DNA of 64,000 nucleotides from Mesostigma viride (GCA_009746045.1 RPFO01001284.1:126001-190000); one strand, 5' to 3'; shown: positions 20,842-31,190, counted from the stretch's first letter. Notes: generated by a model not told the origin, from the letters alone. Numbers and translations are program-made.

Positions 20842-21627
20842 TCAGTAAGCAGTGTGGACGCTATACCCCGCAGCCACCATGTGGTAGCCCCATTTCTCGA
20901 GGTATGTGGTCACCTTTCCCACGCGCCGCACCCTTGGCAGGGGCTGTCCTGTTTTGTTCTTCATCGCTATCCCGTCGTGCTCATTCCACTCGCTGTCAAT
21001 GGTGGTGGCAGCGGGTAGCAGCGCCGTGAAATGGCGGTAAGTATAAAACTGGATGAGCGCACATAGCCGCAAGTCCACTTTGCACTTCTTGCCACCCACC
21101 ATCAACTGCACCCCCGACACTGTCACTGGCACATCCCCTCCCTTGTACTTCCTGCATGGCAGCGTTTTCCAGTTGTGGAGGTTGCAGAAGGCCAGGTATG
21201 GGGGCATCTCAGCGAACTCGCGCGGCTGGAAGCACAATGGTGCAGGATACTTCTCACCTTCCGTGGCGTGCGCTTGATGTGCCCAGAGCGATGACTGGCA
21301 CGCTTTTTTGATGCGGTCGGCGACGGCCAGCGGCGTGGGGTGAGCTTCGGCGCGATACGAGAGGTCCATCAGCGAAAAGGGAGGCTCCTCGGTGACGCGG
21401 GGGGGACGGCACTTCCAGTTGCCCTGTGTGATGTTGCAAAGTTGCACATGGTCAAGCAACAGTCTCACCGTTGCATCTGGGACACCCTCTCCCGTTGGCT
21501 TCACATCTGTGGATATCCTTGCAAGCGCATCTTGTAGCTTGTCCCTTGCCTCATCGAGCTTGGCTTGGTCCGTGCCAAAGGCTAGGTATAGAACACACAC
21601 TGCATCAGCCGCCATCCCACCTCGCAT
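20842..21627 (-). CDS. Hypothetical protein, possible USP-like peptidase C-terminal half
   Basis: A 261-codon minus-strand frame. Its second half reads MPPYLAFCNLHNW (about 141-153), then DLRLCALIQFYTYRHFTALL (185-204) and SEWNEHDGI (212-220). This resembles the C-terminal half of ubiquitin-specific-protease-like domains, where a Y-x-L-x-A-V-I strand leads to a catalytic His (here His199) and a later Asp (here Asp218). I find no convincing Cys box. The first ~20 codons may be intronic: acceptor-like CACTGCAG and CTGATGCAG lie near the start. It could be the 3' part of the gene at 21753-26481 or a separate gene. Function is not established. Confidence 0.55.
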   Translation of the reverse strand: MRGGMAADAVCVLYLAFGTDQAKLDEARDKLQDALARISTDVKPTGEGVPDATVRLLLDHVQLCNITQGNWKCRPPRVTEEPPFSLMDLSYRAEAHPTPLAVADRIKKACQSSLWAHQAHATEGEKYPAPLCFQPREFAEMPPYLAFCNLHNWKTLPCRKYKGGDVPVTVSGVQLMVGGKKCKVDLRLCALIQFYTYRHFTALLPAATTIDSEWNEHDGIAMKNKTGQPLPRVRRVGKVTTYLEKWGYHMVAAGYSVHTAY

Positions 21628-21752
21628 CGTTCACTGCAGTGGGCCTCTCCACGCGCTCTCCCAAGTATCAAATGCAGCCCTCGAATGCGTCCCCAGTAGG
21701 ACGCGAGGATCAACGCCCAGACAAACATTATACCTGCGTCCACATGGCAGCC

Positions 21753-24700
21753 TCATTCAAAGTTGTTGAAGGTGAGTTTGTTTGGGTACATCCAACGCTC
21801 GTGGTGTTTTACATTAGCGTTATCGGTCAGGAGACAGAACCGACACTTGTGTTCCTTGCTCTCCTTCTCATCGGTCGCTAAGTTGGTGTCCTCCTCCTCC
21901 TCCTCCTCCTCCTCCTCCTCCTCCTCCTCCTCCTCCTCCTCCTCCTCCTCCTCATCATCATCATCATCATCACTCGACACCACGTATGTCTCCACCTTCT
22001 TCCCATGCTTGCCCTTTGCTGTCTTCCCTCCTGTCTTAGTTAAGTAATGCGATACGCATTACTTTTGCATACTTGCAAGTATGCAAAAGTAATGCGTATC
22101 GCATTACTTAACTAAAATTGGGCCGCGTGGGGAAATCCGGCGTTCCGCACACACCGCTCGTTACCGAGGTGACTTGATTAATTACGACTCGGCTATTCCC
22201 AGCCTCACGCCGTAATTCCTATTTCGACTTGGCCGACCCGGCCTCCGCCAAACATAGAAATCCACAAATATTTCGACTCGGCCTCCCAGGCCTACCCGCC
22301 GCAAATATTTCCGTGCCTCCGAGAGGATTCGAACCCGGTACCCCAGGAGCGAACGCCAATCTTAGTTAAGTAATGCGATACGCATTACTTTTGCAAGTAT
22401 GTACTTGCAAGTATGCAAAAGTAATGCGTATTGCATTACTTAACTAAGATTGGCGTTCGCTCCTGGGGTACCGGGTTCGAATCCTCTCGGAGGCACGGAA
22501 ATATTTGCGGCGGGTAGGCCTGGGAGGCCGAGTCGAAATATTTGTGGATTTCTATGTTTGGCGGAGGCCGGGTAGGCCAAGTCGAAATAGGAATTACGGC
22601 GCGAGGCTGGGAATAGCCGAGTCGTAATTAATCAAGTCACCTCGGTAACGAGCGGTGTGTGCGGAATGCCGGATTTCCCCACGCGGCCCAATCTTAGTTA
22701 AGTAATGCAATACGCATTACTTTTGCATACTTGCAAGTATGCAAAAGTAATGCGTATTGCATTACTTAACTAAGATTGGGCCGCGTGGGGAAATCCGGCA
22801 TTCCGCACACACCGCTCGTTACCGAGGTGACTCGATTAATTACGACTCGGCTATTCCCAGCCTCACGCCGTAATTCCTATTTCGACTTGGCCTACCCGGC
22901 CTCCGCCAAACATAGAAATCCACAAATATTTCGACTCGGCCTCCCAGGCCTACCCGCCGCAAATATTTCTGTGCCTCCGAGAGGATTCGAACCCGGTACC
23001 CCAGGAGCGAACGCCAATCTTAGTTAAGTAATGCAATACGCATTACTTTTGCATACTTGCAAGTATGCAAAAGTAATGCGTATCGCATTACTTAACTAAA
23101 ATTGGGCCGCGTGGGGAAATCCGGCGTTCCGCACACACCGCTCGTTACCGAGGTGACTCGATTAATTACGACTCGGCTATTCCCAGCCTCACGCCGTAAT
23201 TCCTATTTCGACTTGGCCGACCCGGCCTCCGCCAAACATAGAAATCCACAAATATTTCGACTCGGCCTCCCAGGCCTACCCGCCGCAAATATTTCCGTGC
23301 CTCCGAGAGGATTCGAACCCGGTACCCCAGGAGCGAACGCCAATCTTAGTTAAGTAATGCGATACGCATTACTTTTGCATACTTGCAAGTATGCAAAAGT
23401 AATGCGTATCGCATTACTTAACTAAAATTGGGCCGCGTGGGGTACCGGGTTCGAATCCTCTCGGAGGCACGGAAATATTTGCGGCGGGTAGGCCTGGGAG
23501 GCCGAGTCGAAATATTTGTGGATTTCTATGTTTGGCGGAGGCCGGGTAGGCCAAGTCGAAATAGGAATTACGGCGCGAGGCTGGGAATAGCCGAGTCGTA
23601 ATTAATCGAGTCACCTCGGTAACGAGCGGTGTGTGCGGAACGCCGGATTTCCCCACGCGGCCCAATTTTAGTTAAGTAATGCGATACGCATTACTTTTGC
23701 ATACTTGCAAGTATGCAAAAGTAATGCGTATCGCATTACTTAACTAAGATTGGCGTTCGCTCCTGGGGTACCGGGTTCGAATCCTCTCGGAGGCACGGAA
23801 ATATTTGCGGCGGGTAGGCCTGGGAGGCCGAGTCGAAATATTTGTGGATTTCTATGTTTGGCGGAGGCCGGGTCGGCCAAGTCGAAATAGGAATTACGGC
23901 GTGAGGCTGGGAATAGCCGAGTCGTAATTAATCGAGTCACCTCGGTAACGAGCGGTGTGTGCGGAACGCCGGATTTCCCCACGCGGCCCAATTTTAGTTA
24001 AGTAATGCGATACGCATTACTTTTGCATACTTGCAAGTATGCAAAAGTAATGCGTATTGCATTACTTAACTAAGATTGGCGTTCGCTCCTGGGGTACCGG
24101 GTTCGAATCCTCTCGGAGGCACGGAAATATTTGCGGCGGGTAGGCCTGGGAGGCCGAGTCGAAATATTTGTGGATTTTCTATGTTTGGCGGAGGCCGGGT
24201 AGGCCAAGTCGAAATAGGAATTACGGCGTGAGGCTGGGAATAGCCGAGTCGTAATTAATCGAGTCACCTCGGTAACGAGCGGTGTGTGCGGAACGCCGGA
24301 TTTCCCCACGCGGCCCAATTTTAGTTAAGTAATGCGATACACATTACTTTTGCATACTTGCAAGTATGCAAAAGTAATGCGTATCGCATTACTTAACTGT
24401 CTTCCCTCCTGTCTTCCCTCCTGTCTTCCCCCCCTCCTTGGCCTTGCCCTTCCCCGCCTGACCCTGTTTCCCCTGCTCCACCTTTGCTTCCGCCCCCCCG
24501 GCGCTGCTCCCCTCCTCGGCCTTGCCCTTCCCCGCCTCCTCCTGCTTCACCCGCTTCCCCTTTGCTGCCTCCCCTCTGGTCTTGACCCCCTCCTCAGGCT
24601 TGGCTTCCCCCGCCTCCTCCTGCTTCACCCGCTTCCCCTTTGCTGCCTCCCCTCTGGTCTTGACCCCCTCCTCAGGCTTGGCTTCCCCCGCCTCCTCCTG

Positions 24701-26481
24701 CTTCACCCGCTTCCCCTTTGCTGCCTCCCCTCTGGTCTTGACCCCCTCCTCAGGCTTGGCTTCCCCCGCCTCCTCCTGCTTCACCCGCTTCCCCTTTGCT
24801 GCCTCCCCTCTGGTCTTGACCCCCTCCTCAGGCTTGGCTTCCCCCGCCTCCTCCTGCTTCACCCGCTTCCCCTTTGCTGCCTCCCCTCTGGTCTTGACCC
24901 CCTCCTTGGCCTCAGCTTCCCCCGCCTCCTCCTGCTTCACCCACTCCACCTTCGCTGCCTCCCCCCCGGCGCTGCCACCCTCCTCCGGCTTGGCTTCCCC
25001 CGCCTCCTCCTGCTTCACCCACTCCACCTTCGCTGCCTCCCCCCGGCGCTGCTCCCCTCCTCGGCCTTGGCTTCCCCCGCCTCCTCCTGCTTCACCTGCT
25101 CCACCTTCGCTGCCTCCCCCCTGGCGCTGCCACCCTCCTGCATGGCTTCCCCCGCCTCCTCCTGCTTCACCCGCTCCACCTTTGCTGCCTCCCCCCCGGC
25201 GCTGCCCCCCTCCTCGGCCTCAGCTTCCCCCGCCTCCTCCTGCTTCCCCCGCTCCACCTTTGCTGCCGCCCCCCCGGTGTTGCCCCCCACCTCGGCCTGC
25301 CTTGTCCCCTTCTGTGTCAATGTACTCGCTTGCTGCTCCGCTGAAATGCCCCCCTGACCGGCCTGGGGCCCCAGTGCATCCGATGTACTGACGACACCCT
25401 GCACAATTACGGCACACAAGGCAAATAACATGCAGAAGGAACGCATCCGCCACATGCAGTGGACGTCAGTAACGGATGTTGCAATGTTGCTGGAGGGAGG
25501 TCAATCGACCGCACCCGTACATACAAGGGGCAATTATTGATGCGTCATACCCAAAACAGGAAGAAACTGTGCCACAACTGACCTTGCCATCAACATGGAC
25601 GGAGTTGGAGACCAACTGCAGCGCGGCATTTGCAAGGGCACAGTCTGTGTTGTTCAGGTCCACCTCTGGACTCCCCGATCCCGAGTTTTCTTCCTTGCAC
25701 AAACCATCCACTGCCGTGATTGTCGCGTTGTTGGCTGCCAACTGCGGCAATGAGGCCAGTGCTCGCTTCAGCAGGAACTCGGCAATTGCAATCACGGTGG
25801 GCCCTGGCACGATTTCCAGGCCTACACATGCTTGCCCCGCATGTGCCTCCCCCACGTCTGCATCCACCGCAGTTGACATGCTTGCTCGCAGCTCCTCTCT
25901 GCCGCTGGCTTCGTTGCCATGTTCCTCCACCCGTTGCCTCTTGCCTTTCCGATCCTGTTCCTCGCGCTTCTTCGCCGCCTCTCTTTCCCTCTCTTCCTCT
26001 CTCTTTTCTGCTGCCTCTCGTGCCGTGCTCCAGGTATAGATGTGCTTCCTTAGGCGTTCTTTCTGCATGACAGAATTGGACGATATGCACGTCAAAGGAA
26101 AGCCAACCAAGCAGCAACATTACCAACCATGTAGCGGCAGGGTCAGTGCAGAGGCCAGCACCATAACTGCCTTAGTCTTGTACTCCTACCATACACATTA
26201 GGGAAGACTGCTGGCATGGCAGCCTGCATCGATCACAGCAATGAATTGCCGCCAACTAAAATAAGAGAGTGACTCACCGCTACTTTTCCCTGAAGCCGAC
26301 TGGTCACAGCTCCATTCTTTACAAATTTCAGGCTCTTCCACAGCATGGGATTTTGTTGCTTCCATTTTCTCAATTCCTGTAGCATGTATATTGCCCCCGC
26401 CTCACGCTTCCATGGGTCGCCATGTACGTCAAACTTTGCTGATGCTTCAGAGAAGTCAACCGGTTGTTTGCATTCCCTCAC
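21753..26481 (-). CDS. Spliced host-like gene with 26-aa tandem repeats, interrupted by a 2.36-kb insertion
   Basis: Exons on the minus strand: 26481-26278 (68 codons, acceptor AATACAG, donor GCG/GTGAGTCA), 26062-25583 (160 codons, donor AAG/GTCAGT) and 25398 to 21753, all phase 0. Exon 2 has a Lys/Glu-rich coiled coil (REAAEKREEEREREAAKKRE). Exon 3 has about ten 26-residue repeats of the type EEAGEAKPEEGVKTRGEAAK (period 78 bp), then GGKT repeats, an Asp/Glu run (21895-21970) and a C-x2-C...H-H segment, with the stop at 21753. The element 22038-24398 splits exon 3 with GTCTT duplicated. A run of six C at 25039-25044, where sister repeats have seven, shifts the frame. Upstream exons probably exist beyond 26481. 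Function is unknown. Confidence 0.7.
21897..21972. repeat. CCT/CAT trinucleotide run coding for Glu/Asp
   Basis: CCTCCT units pass into CATCAT units. On the minus strand they encode a run of Asp then Glu within the third exon of the gene above. Period three keeps the frame open. Confidence 0.9.
22038..24398. mobile_element. 2361-bp composite palindromic element, eight palindromes and seven cassettes
   Basis: GTCTT stands at 22033-22037 and again at 24399-24403, so this is one insertion unit from AGTTAAG to CTTAACT. Palindromes of 76-86 bp, AGTTAAGTAATGCG(A)TACGC... mirrored about a CTTGCAAG centre, start near 22038, 22362, 22694, 23020, 23346, 23668, 23994 and 24321. Between them are cassettes of 240-244 bp with ends ATTGG...CCAAT, at about 22117-22360 (F), 22449-22692 (R), 22775-23018 (F), 23101-23344 (F), 23427-23666 (chimera, mostly R), 23749-23992 (R) and 24075-24319 (R). 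It carries no protein domain. It splits a coding exon. Confidence 0.93.
22449..22692. repeat. 244-bp cassette with a Pol III B-box-like motif (representative copy)
   Basis: In the R orientation each cassette has GGGTTCGAATCC at about base 25 (here 22473-22484), which contains the perfect B-box GGTTCGAATCC of tRNA genes and SINEs. I do not see a convincing A box at the right distance, and the flanking stems do not fold into a whole tRNA. The rest holds AAATATTT runs and repeated (A/G)GGCC(A/G)AGTCGAAAT phrases. All seven cassettes are nearly identical apart from a few substitutions and the junction chimera. Confidence 0.75.
24543..25320 (-). repeat. 78-bp coding minisatellite
   Basis: Units beginning TGCTTCACCC on the plus strand occur at 24543, 24621, 24699, 24777, 24855, 24933 and 25011, a strict 78-bp period, with more diverged units to about 25320. 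They encode the 26-residue repeats of the exon. The central units are almost identical, which suggests recent unequal exchange. Confidence 0.93.
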
Positions 26482-26534
26482 CTGTATTCAACGGCAACGC
26501 CAAAACGGAATCCCAACGCATGCGGAGCGGGGGA

Positions 26535-27268
26535 ACAAGTCAGAAATCAACGCTGCCACGGTGAGCCGGCAGATGATGAGGCAGACACGACAATGCACTG
26601 GGTGAATGGCAACCGTATGTGAACCCTGGTGGTAGCACTCACATGCCTAACCAGCATTTTCTCTGTTTCCCCCGGGTTAGAGTGTAAGGCCTATGCCAAC
26701 CCAGCTAAACAACAAAACTACACATCCCAAACTGCGCGAACTGACATGGGCAACAAACATGGCCAATGGAGGCCAAGGAACCAAGTAGGATCATCCAACA
26801 GGATCACGGTATTATGGCAGCTTGCATGCAGTAAATTATATCAAGCATGGTTGGCTCAGCACATTGAAGTATTGTCACATCATTACAACAAGGGAAAGTC
26901 AGACATCAACGCATGGTGAGCCGGCAGATGATGAGGCAGACACGACAATGCACTGGGTGCATGGCAACTATTGGACACTATGTGAACACTGACGGTAGCA
27001 CTCACATGCCTAACCAGCATTTTCTCTGTTTCCCCCGGGTTAGAGTGTATAAGGCCTATGCATGCCAACCCAGCTAAACAACAATTTAACTACACATCCT
27101 AAACTGCGCGAACTGACATGGGCAACAAACATGGCCAATGGAGGACAAGGAACCAAGTAGGATCATCCAACAGGATCACGGTATTATGGCAGCTTGCATG
27201 CAGTAAATTATATCAAGCATGGTTGGCTCAGCACATTGAAGTATTGTCACATCATTACAACAAGGGTA
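26535..27268. repeat. 363-bp direct tandem duplication
   Basis: CATGCCTAACCAGCATTTTC occurs at 26642 and 27005, and the surrounding sequence, from AGTCAGA(A/C)ATCAACGC to ATTACAACAAGGG, is repeated with few changes. It lies upstream of the minus-strand gene. No frame in it is convincing. Confidence 0.88.
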
Positions 27269-27269
27269 A

Positions 27270-27834
27270 GCTCAAATAAGCTAGTCGTGGCCACTATCTA
27301 CAGGCAGTCTAACGAATGCAACACATGCAACATGGTGCTCACTACAACGCTTCCTTATCTGCGCAATAAAATGTATACAGGGACATTGCATGGCGGCCCC
27401 TCATGCAGCTTCTGGGCGCTGTGATGCCGCTGCGACGATAGGGTGGTCAACTGCGACGATAGGGTGCACACAACCATACCCACATCATCCTTGCCACAAT
27501 ACGTTTTATGAATCCCCTCAAACCTTTGCTAGAAGCTATACTCTGCGACAGCGTCCCCTGCCGACGACATATACGCATATGCGTTCTCAGCTACTATATT
27601 CATTAATTCCCATGGCAGCCGTCTTGTGAGGGGTCCGACGTACCTTTGCTGCCAGAGATTCTTCTGCGAATGCGGTTGCCGCTGTGCGCTTTGCCACCCA
27701 GCGTGCTTCCCAGGCCCGCGCGTCCTCCATCGATACACAACATAGGCTGTCCTGACTGCGAAAGACTTAATTACCAATGTCTTCGTCGTCAATTAACGCG
27801 TCTTCTACGTCTTCCACAGTGTGCATGCGTATAG
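27270..27834. other. No gene recognised
   Basis: Short frames only, with no domain. Nothing repeated stands out. Confidence 0.35.
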
Positions 27835-28175
27835 CTAGCCAGCTATGTCGCGGTTTACGATCCAGTTAAAGATAACGGCTCCGTAACCAGCCCAGTACCT
27901 AATATTGGGGCAGCTATGGCGCCGTACCCACTACCTGACCCGTCCCGTATACCCCAACGTAACCTGAAGAACCGAAGCCGTTCACGCCCCCGTAAACATA
28001 ACCGGCCCAGTTACTGGGCCGTACCGAATCTCGGGGCCAATATTCCGAATGGTACCGTAACCGGTCCGGTATAACCCAAACCGCCAACGAATACGGACCC
28101 GTAACCTGGCCCGTCGAAGTTACCGGGCAGGTTACGGGGGCGTCGAAGTTACCGGACAGGTTACGGGGGCTTCAA
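27835..28175. repeat. Region dense in CCGTAACC / GGTTACGG half-sites
   Basis: CGTAAC, GTTACGG and ACCGG(C/T)CCGG words occur about fifteen times in both orientations, for example ATAACCGGCCCAGTTACTGG near 27998-28017. Two direct 31-bp copies of GTCGAAGTTACCGG(G/A)CAGG... lie at 28112 and 28143. The density makes the region highly self-complementary. I cannot assign it to a known element. Confidence 0.6.
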
Positions 28176-28195
28176 ATTAACTCCTAGTGCAAACA

Positions 28196-28752
28196 CCAAG
28201 CCACACCTTGTTGCAGTCACTTCCACGTCCAATGTGGGCAACCAGAATGCGTGCTTCCGAGATAGCTTGGCCATCCCCATGACCAAGCTATATGCCTCTT
28301 TGTTGCTCCTCGTTCCCATCGGCGTGACGAGGCACGTTGCAGGCTTGCTAGCAAATCCTCAACGTCCACTGGCATCCTTGCAGAGCCAGGACGAACTGGA
28401 TTCACCTAGCCACCTGCAACCTAGGAAGTACAGGACCTGTCACAAGCCTGCAAGACTTAGTATCCTTGCAGCCTTGTGCCAGTTCCAGTACCCCACCAGT
28501 TGCAGGCTGCTGTCCCTCCTGGTCTACGTGGACCACAATCACGTGATAGACAGGCTAAGCCTGTGCAGGCACGGCCTGCCACGTGTCCTGTCCACTACAC
28601 CAGAGGATTGCACCCTCGCCGGCCGCGGACGGCTAGGACTTCGGGACCTCATAACTTTCTCGTCCCTTGTCTGTTTCAGGCGGTCAGCACGGCGTTGGAA
28701 AGGTCTTTCCAAACTGCATCCACTTAGCATATTGGCTGCCCAAAAAGCTAAC
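28196..28752 (-). repeat. About 560-bp dispersed repeat, copy 1 (inverted relative to copy 2)
   Basis: On the minus strand it starts GTTAGCTTTTTGGGCAGCC and runs to about GTGTGGCTTGG. Copy 2 (32929-33480, plus strand) starts GTTAGCATTTTGGGCAACC and is similar throughout. Both copies interrupt LINE coding sequence, so this looks like a small mobile element. No inverted ends or target duplication are clear, so a retroposon is possible. Frames in it are short. Confidence 0.75.
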
Positions 28753-28812
28753 TCAGTCCCGCTGGGGGGCCCCGCGAGGTGTCTACCTGGTTGGTGCGAG
28801 CTAAGTGCCCTA

Positions 28813-30350
28813 TACTAGCTGCAGGCGCCGCTGCTTATTAATGGTGCTGGTGATATATGGCATGCCAAGGTACAGGTCCTCATTGCGGACATGAGCAGCG
28901 TATCCTACTCTGAAAATGGATCGCAGCACATTGTTGGTGACCGCGCCGTCCAGCTTGCGGGCCAGGTCGGCGGTGAGGGTCCACGTCTCGGCCCCATACG
29001 TAAGAACAGGAAGGACGAGGACCTTAAACAGGTCCTGTTTCTCGATCTTGCTCCTGAAGGGGCTTGCGCCACAGGGCCCGGTATTGGCGTAATAAAGCGT
29101 GCCAGGCGAGGGAGATGCGGTGGTCCACATCAGCCTCGCAGCTGGGAAGCAGGCTGCCCAGCAGCTTGACACGGTCCCGATACAGGACTCGAGAGCCGTC
29201 AAGAAGAAGGAGGGCTGGCAGTGGGTGGGTGAGCCCAATCGCCAGAGCCTCTGTCTTCTTGCTGACCTCAAGCCCTACTGCACGGGCCTTGATAGCCAGG
29301 CAGTCAAGCCACGTCTGCACGTGCCCAGTGTCCTCGAAGAGGGTGGTGTCGTCTGCATAGATGATGTCCGCCAGCGGCGAATTTCCGTTTCCGCCCCGCC
29401 ATGCCAGAAACGGTTGGCAACCTGCACCCCTGGTTCCCTACCCACGATGCCCGCGGGCAAATCGGCTGCGTGCCTGAATCATTGTGTATCTGACCACAAT
29501 AATGAACAGGTAGGGCGACAGCACGCAGCCCTGCCACACCCCCTTCTGTAAAGGGCATGGTGGCGTGGTCCCGTAAGAAGTGCGCTCCGAAGTGGTGGAC
29601 CCTTCATACAGGTTGCGGATGACAGCAATAACGGGCCGGGCGGGGGATCCGGAACAGCTCGAGGATGTCCCATAGCGCAGGCCAGAAAACCGAATCGAAG
29701 GCTTTGATGAAGTCCACCAGCACAAGGTGCAGAGGGGACTCACCAGGCTGAAGGCGTTGCAGTTCCTCCACAAGGCGGCGAGTAGCGAAGAGCGCCTGTA
29801 CTGTGTTGCGACCTGAACGGAAGCCGTGCTGAGTCTCGCTGAGGTGACTATCCAGGGCCGTGCGCAGGCGGTTCAGGATGAGCCGCATGAGAAGCTTGAG
29901 GGGGGGACTTTGGATGCACACCCCTCTGTAGTTGCCGGGGTCGGCTGGCGACCCCTTGTTCTTGTACAGCATCGTGCGAAAACTGTGTTGCAAGGCCGCT
30001 GGAGGCGGTTGCGACGACAGCAGAAGACGGTTGCAGATATCCCGGAAGAGCAGCATAACACCAGTGTTCTCAAATTCGGCTGCAAGTTTCACAACTGCGG
30101 CTGGAATCTCGTCGGAGCCGGTGGCGGCGTCGTAACGCAGCCGCTGGACCGCCTCCGGCGTGACCTCGTGAGAGGTGAAAGGAGGCATCTCTGACGGGTC
30201 GCCAAGCGGGCCGATCAGCGGGGGGACTACATAGGTATAGTCCGCGGCTGACCTAGGCGGGGCCAGGGGCCCGGCGGGGCCGCCGACCAGGGCAGCCGGG
30301 CGGGCGGCGGCGGCTGGGAGCAGGGGCGGGGGCGGCGCAGCTGTCCCCAC
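28813..30350 (-). pseudogene. LINE reverse transcriptase
   Basis: It copies LINE RNA at a nicked target. Motifs in order on the minus strand are NYRGVCI, then QHGFRSGRNTVQALFATRRL, VLVDFIKAFDSV (first catalytic Asp, about 29650-29690), GVWQGCVLSPYLFIIVV (about 29500-29560), IIYADDTTLF (catalytic Asp pair, YADD at 29348-29359) and VLPVLTYGAETWTLT (about 28985-29030). All are present, but they lie in different frames with changes near 29650, 29440 and 29320. It cannot be translated as one protein as it stands. Confidence 0.88.
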
Positions 30351-30756
30351 GACCTCGGCCGTGGCCGCAGCCCAGGTACGAAGCCGCTTGGCTGGGGCGC
30401 CAGGAACGCCGTGGCGGTGGGCCGGGCCGGCCGAGGCCGTCCGGGTGCCCTAGGCGCTTGTATCAGAACCAGGCCTCCTTGCCGTCGTGCTTCTGCTGGC
30501 AGCTGGGCAGGTCCTTGACCATCTGCTGAGCGTCTGCCTTCTCAGCCTGCTCGTAGTAGGCGACGGCCGCAGAGCCGCTTGCAGCCCAGGTTTGGCGGTC
30601 GGGTCCCTATATTGCGGCGGAGCATCTGCCTGGCAGCGACCACTGTCGGTGCGAGGCGGTGGACAGCCAGCTCTGTCGGCGCGGAGGCAAGGAGGGGAGG
30701 GTGCGGGCAGCCAGACGGTATACTTGGCAGCAATACCGCGGAGGATCACTGAAATA

Positions 30757-31190
30757 TCACCCGGCGGCGGAATGGCGTGTAACTGCTGGCGACTCAGACC
30801 TGGCGTCGAAGACTGCCAGGAAGTCGTCCCGGTGCGACATAGCGGCCGGCTCTTCTGCTGACAACTTGTCGGCATCCTTCAGGACAATCCGGAGCACCTT
30901 GAGATCTGGCTGAAGCGCCAGTTGTCGCGACGGTTTCACACTAGGGAACCGCAATCTGATGCGGGCGAGCACGAGGCGGTGATCACATTTCACCATGCTG
31001 ACAGAATCTTGCAGCACGCGAGCATCGACAACTGAGGGGCGCTGAGCCCGGCGTATGCAGATATAGTCAAGGCACACCACCCGATCCGACGGCCCAAAAA
31101 AGGTGGCAAGCTGCTCAGCGGGGCGTGCGAAAGAAGCATTGCATGCAACCAGCGCAGATTCTGCCAGCAGATTCGCAAATAGAGCCGTGT
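30757..31190 (-). pseudogene. LINE endonuclease (APE type), C-terminal part
   Basis: LDYICIRRAQRPSVVDARVL and SMVKCDHRLVLARIRLRF correspond to the last part of APE-type LINE endonucleases, where an SDH motif carries the catalytic His. Here the motif is CDH. The N-terminal part is missing because another element begins at 31227. A Pro/Ala-rich, frame-broken linker (30450-30756) follows before the RT. Confidence 0.75.

Larger units (their letters stand above)
28753..31190 (-). mobile_element. LINE (non-LTR) retrotransposon, 5'- and 3'-truncated, frameshifted
   Basis: Read from 31190 downward, the piece contains the end of an apurinic-type endonuclease, a linker, a reverse transcriptase and the region after the RT. 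At the 5' side it is cut by the GTAT-flanked element at 31227. At the 3' side it is cut by the repeat at 28196-28752, directly after LARTNQVDTS, which matches the LINE end at 40183-40735. At least four frame changes separate the motifs. Confidence 0.88.

Noticed and set aside
22473-22520. tRNA gene at the B-box motif
   Set aside because: No A box at proper distance and no acceptor or anticodon stem can be drawn, so I report only a B-box-like motif.
22776-24318. Repeated 83-codon frame in every cassette (VGKSGVPHTPLVTEVTRL...)
   Set aside because: It is carried by both orientations of a repeat, ends at the B-box region and has no domain. It is a chance frame of the cassette.
25398-25455. Signal peptide at the start of the repeat gene (MRSFCMLFALCAVIVQG)
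   Set aside because: That stretch ends in CCGTAATTGTGCAG, a good acceptor in phase with the upstream exon ending at 25583, so it is better read as the end of an intron.
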